Virus record (IMG/VR): IMGVR_UViG_3300027969_003432
Coordinates: 1-44,403 of that record
Length of the DNA stretch: 44,403 nt
From: a virus
Direction: 5' to 3' (one strand)
The position numbers and the translations under genes were made by a program. The notes below the pieces were generated by a model. That model had not been told where the DNA came from and ran no database searches. It worked only from the letters and a program-made list of their open reading frames with translations. Shown one piece after another: positions 44,110 to 44,403 of the stretch. How positions within the stretch are numbered: the stretch's first letter is position 1; every line of letters starts with the position of its first letter.

Positions 44110-44403
44110 TTATTCAAATAAAAATTCTAGATTTTCATGAAACCCAATTGTACACGATACACGTGGTTGTATTTCATTATAACTAACAACTTGATGCGGT
44201 TGATCATTTCTAAACACGACAGGTCTAGTAAGCTCGAATTTATCAACTTGTAAGCAGGCTAACGGATTCAATTTTAATAATGGTATTCCGTTTTTTTGTA
44301 ATACCTTAACCGGTTCTTCACTTACTGTAAAAAACCTAGTCTCACTATTTTCGCAATTCATTACTGGAATATTTATTCTACAGTTAGATTGCATATCGTG
44401 ATC
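44110..44403 (-). CDS. Second oxygenase-like protein (5' partial at the right edge)
   Basis: The frame is open to the window edge (D-H-D before the first Met), so only the C-terminal ~97 residues are seen. CRINIPVMNCENSETRFF and QPHQVVSYNEIQPRVSCTIGF match the last strands of 2OG oxygenase-like proteins, with the second metal His and the 2OG-binding Arg. Its stop is one base before the ATG of the next gene. The first metal pair lies outside or at the very edge. Confidence 0.7.
   Translation of the reverse strand, partial: DHDMQSNCRINIPVMNCENSETRFFTVSEEPVKVLQKNGIPLLKLNPLACLQVDKFELTRPVVFRNDQPHQVVSYNEIQPRVSCTIGFHENLEFLFE

Noticed and set aside
44361-44380. AATAAATA box and internal ATG suggesting a late promoter inside the right-edge minus-strand frame
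   Set aside because: The frame is open to the edge and encodes a continuous oxygenase-like C-terminus, so the box is coding sequence.

Overview
The window looks like part of the genome of an AT-rich, tailed T4-superfamily phage (myovirus type). The evidence is a family B DNA polymerase like T4 gp43, a gp45-like sliding clamp, a DsbA-like dsDNA-binding protein, a T4-RNase-H/FEN-like 5' nuclease, a MazG-like pyrophosphohydrolase, a run of virion-type proteins, T4-like late promoter boxes (TATAAATA) and about 26 tRNA or tRNA-like genes. The host is not identifiable. A permuted tmRNA gene is compatible with an alphaproteobacterial host (some other groups also have one), but a phage can carry such a gene by itself.

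Layout. 1-8169: head/virion block with an amidoligase-fold protein, a deaminase-fold protein, small beta-rich and disordered proteins, Dps, and a 1244-residue low-complexity protein with many T4-protease-like sites. 8170-13331: replication and late-transcription block (dsbA, DNA polymerase, a methyltransferase-like protein, sliding clamp), closed by a strong terminator. 13350-15105: an SGNH-type protein convergent with a lone minus-strand adenylate-forming ligase. 15164-16659: small early genes, including a CDGSH-like one. 16735-21450: a tightly coupled nucleotide-sugar/glycan operon (glycosyltransferase, C-methyltransferase, cupin, SDR, UDP-sugar dehydrogenase-like, epimerase). 21505-27029: phosphoribosyltransferase, Bax-inhibitor-1-like membrane protein, 5' nuclease, MazG-like protein and small unknowns.

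27059-39750 is an RNA-rich region. It holds a tRNA, a GIY-YIG nuclease, a circularly permuted two-piece tmRNA, an AAA+ ATPase, a ~1.07-kb structured RNA of the GOLLD/ROOL kind, about 25 further tRNAs, a 131-nt structured RNA, four long hairpins sharing one stem sequence, three radical-SAM proteins, a GNAT protein, a YkuK-like nuclease, a DUF2452 protein, a small lipoprotein and an RNA polymerase omega homologue. 39776-44403 carries two probable head-internal proteins (one with an HExxH site), a metallophosphoesterase, a QueC-like protein, and a minus-strand cluster of an SGNH protein and two Fe(II)/2OG-oxygenase-like proteins, the last running off the window.

Two promoter classes are visible. 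Bacterial TTGACA-N17-TATAAT promoters, with the 17-bp spacer repeated again and again, drive tRNA/ncRNA units and several early genes. TATAAATA-like late boxes sit exactly five bases before the ATG of four genes and would give leaderless mRNAs. Several late or virion-type proteins begin with a T4 capsid-targeting-like peptide (M-R-x-x-E-F/I), which suggests a set of enzymes packaged in the head and injected with the DNA.
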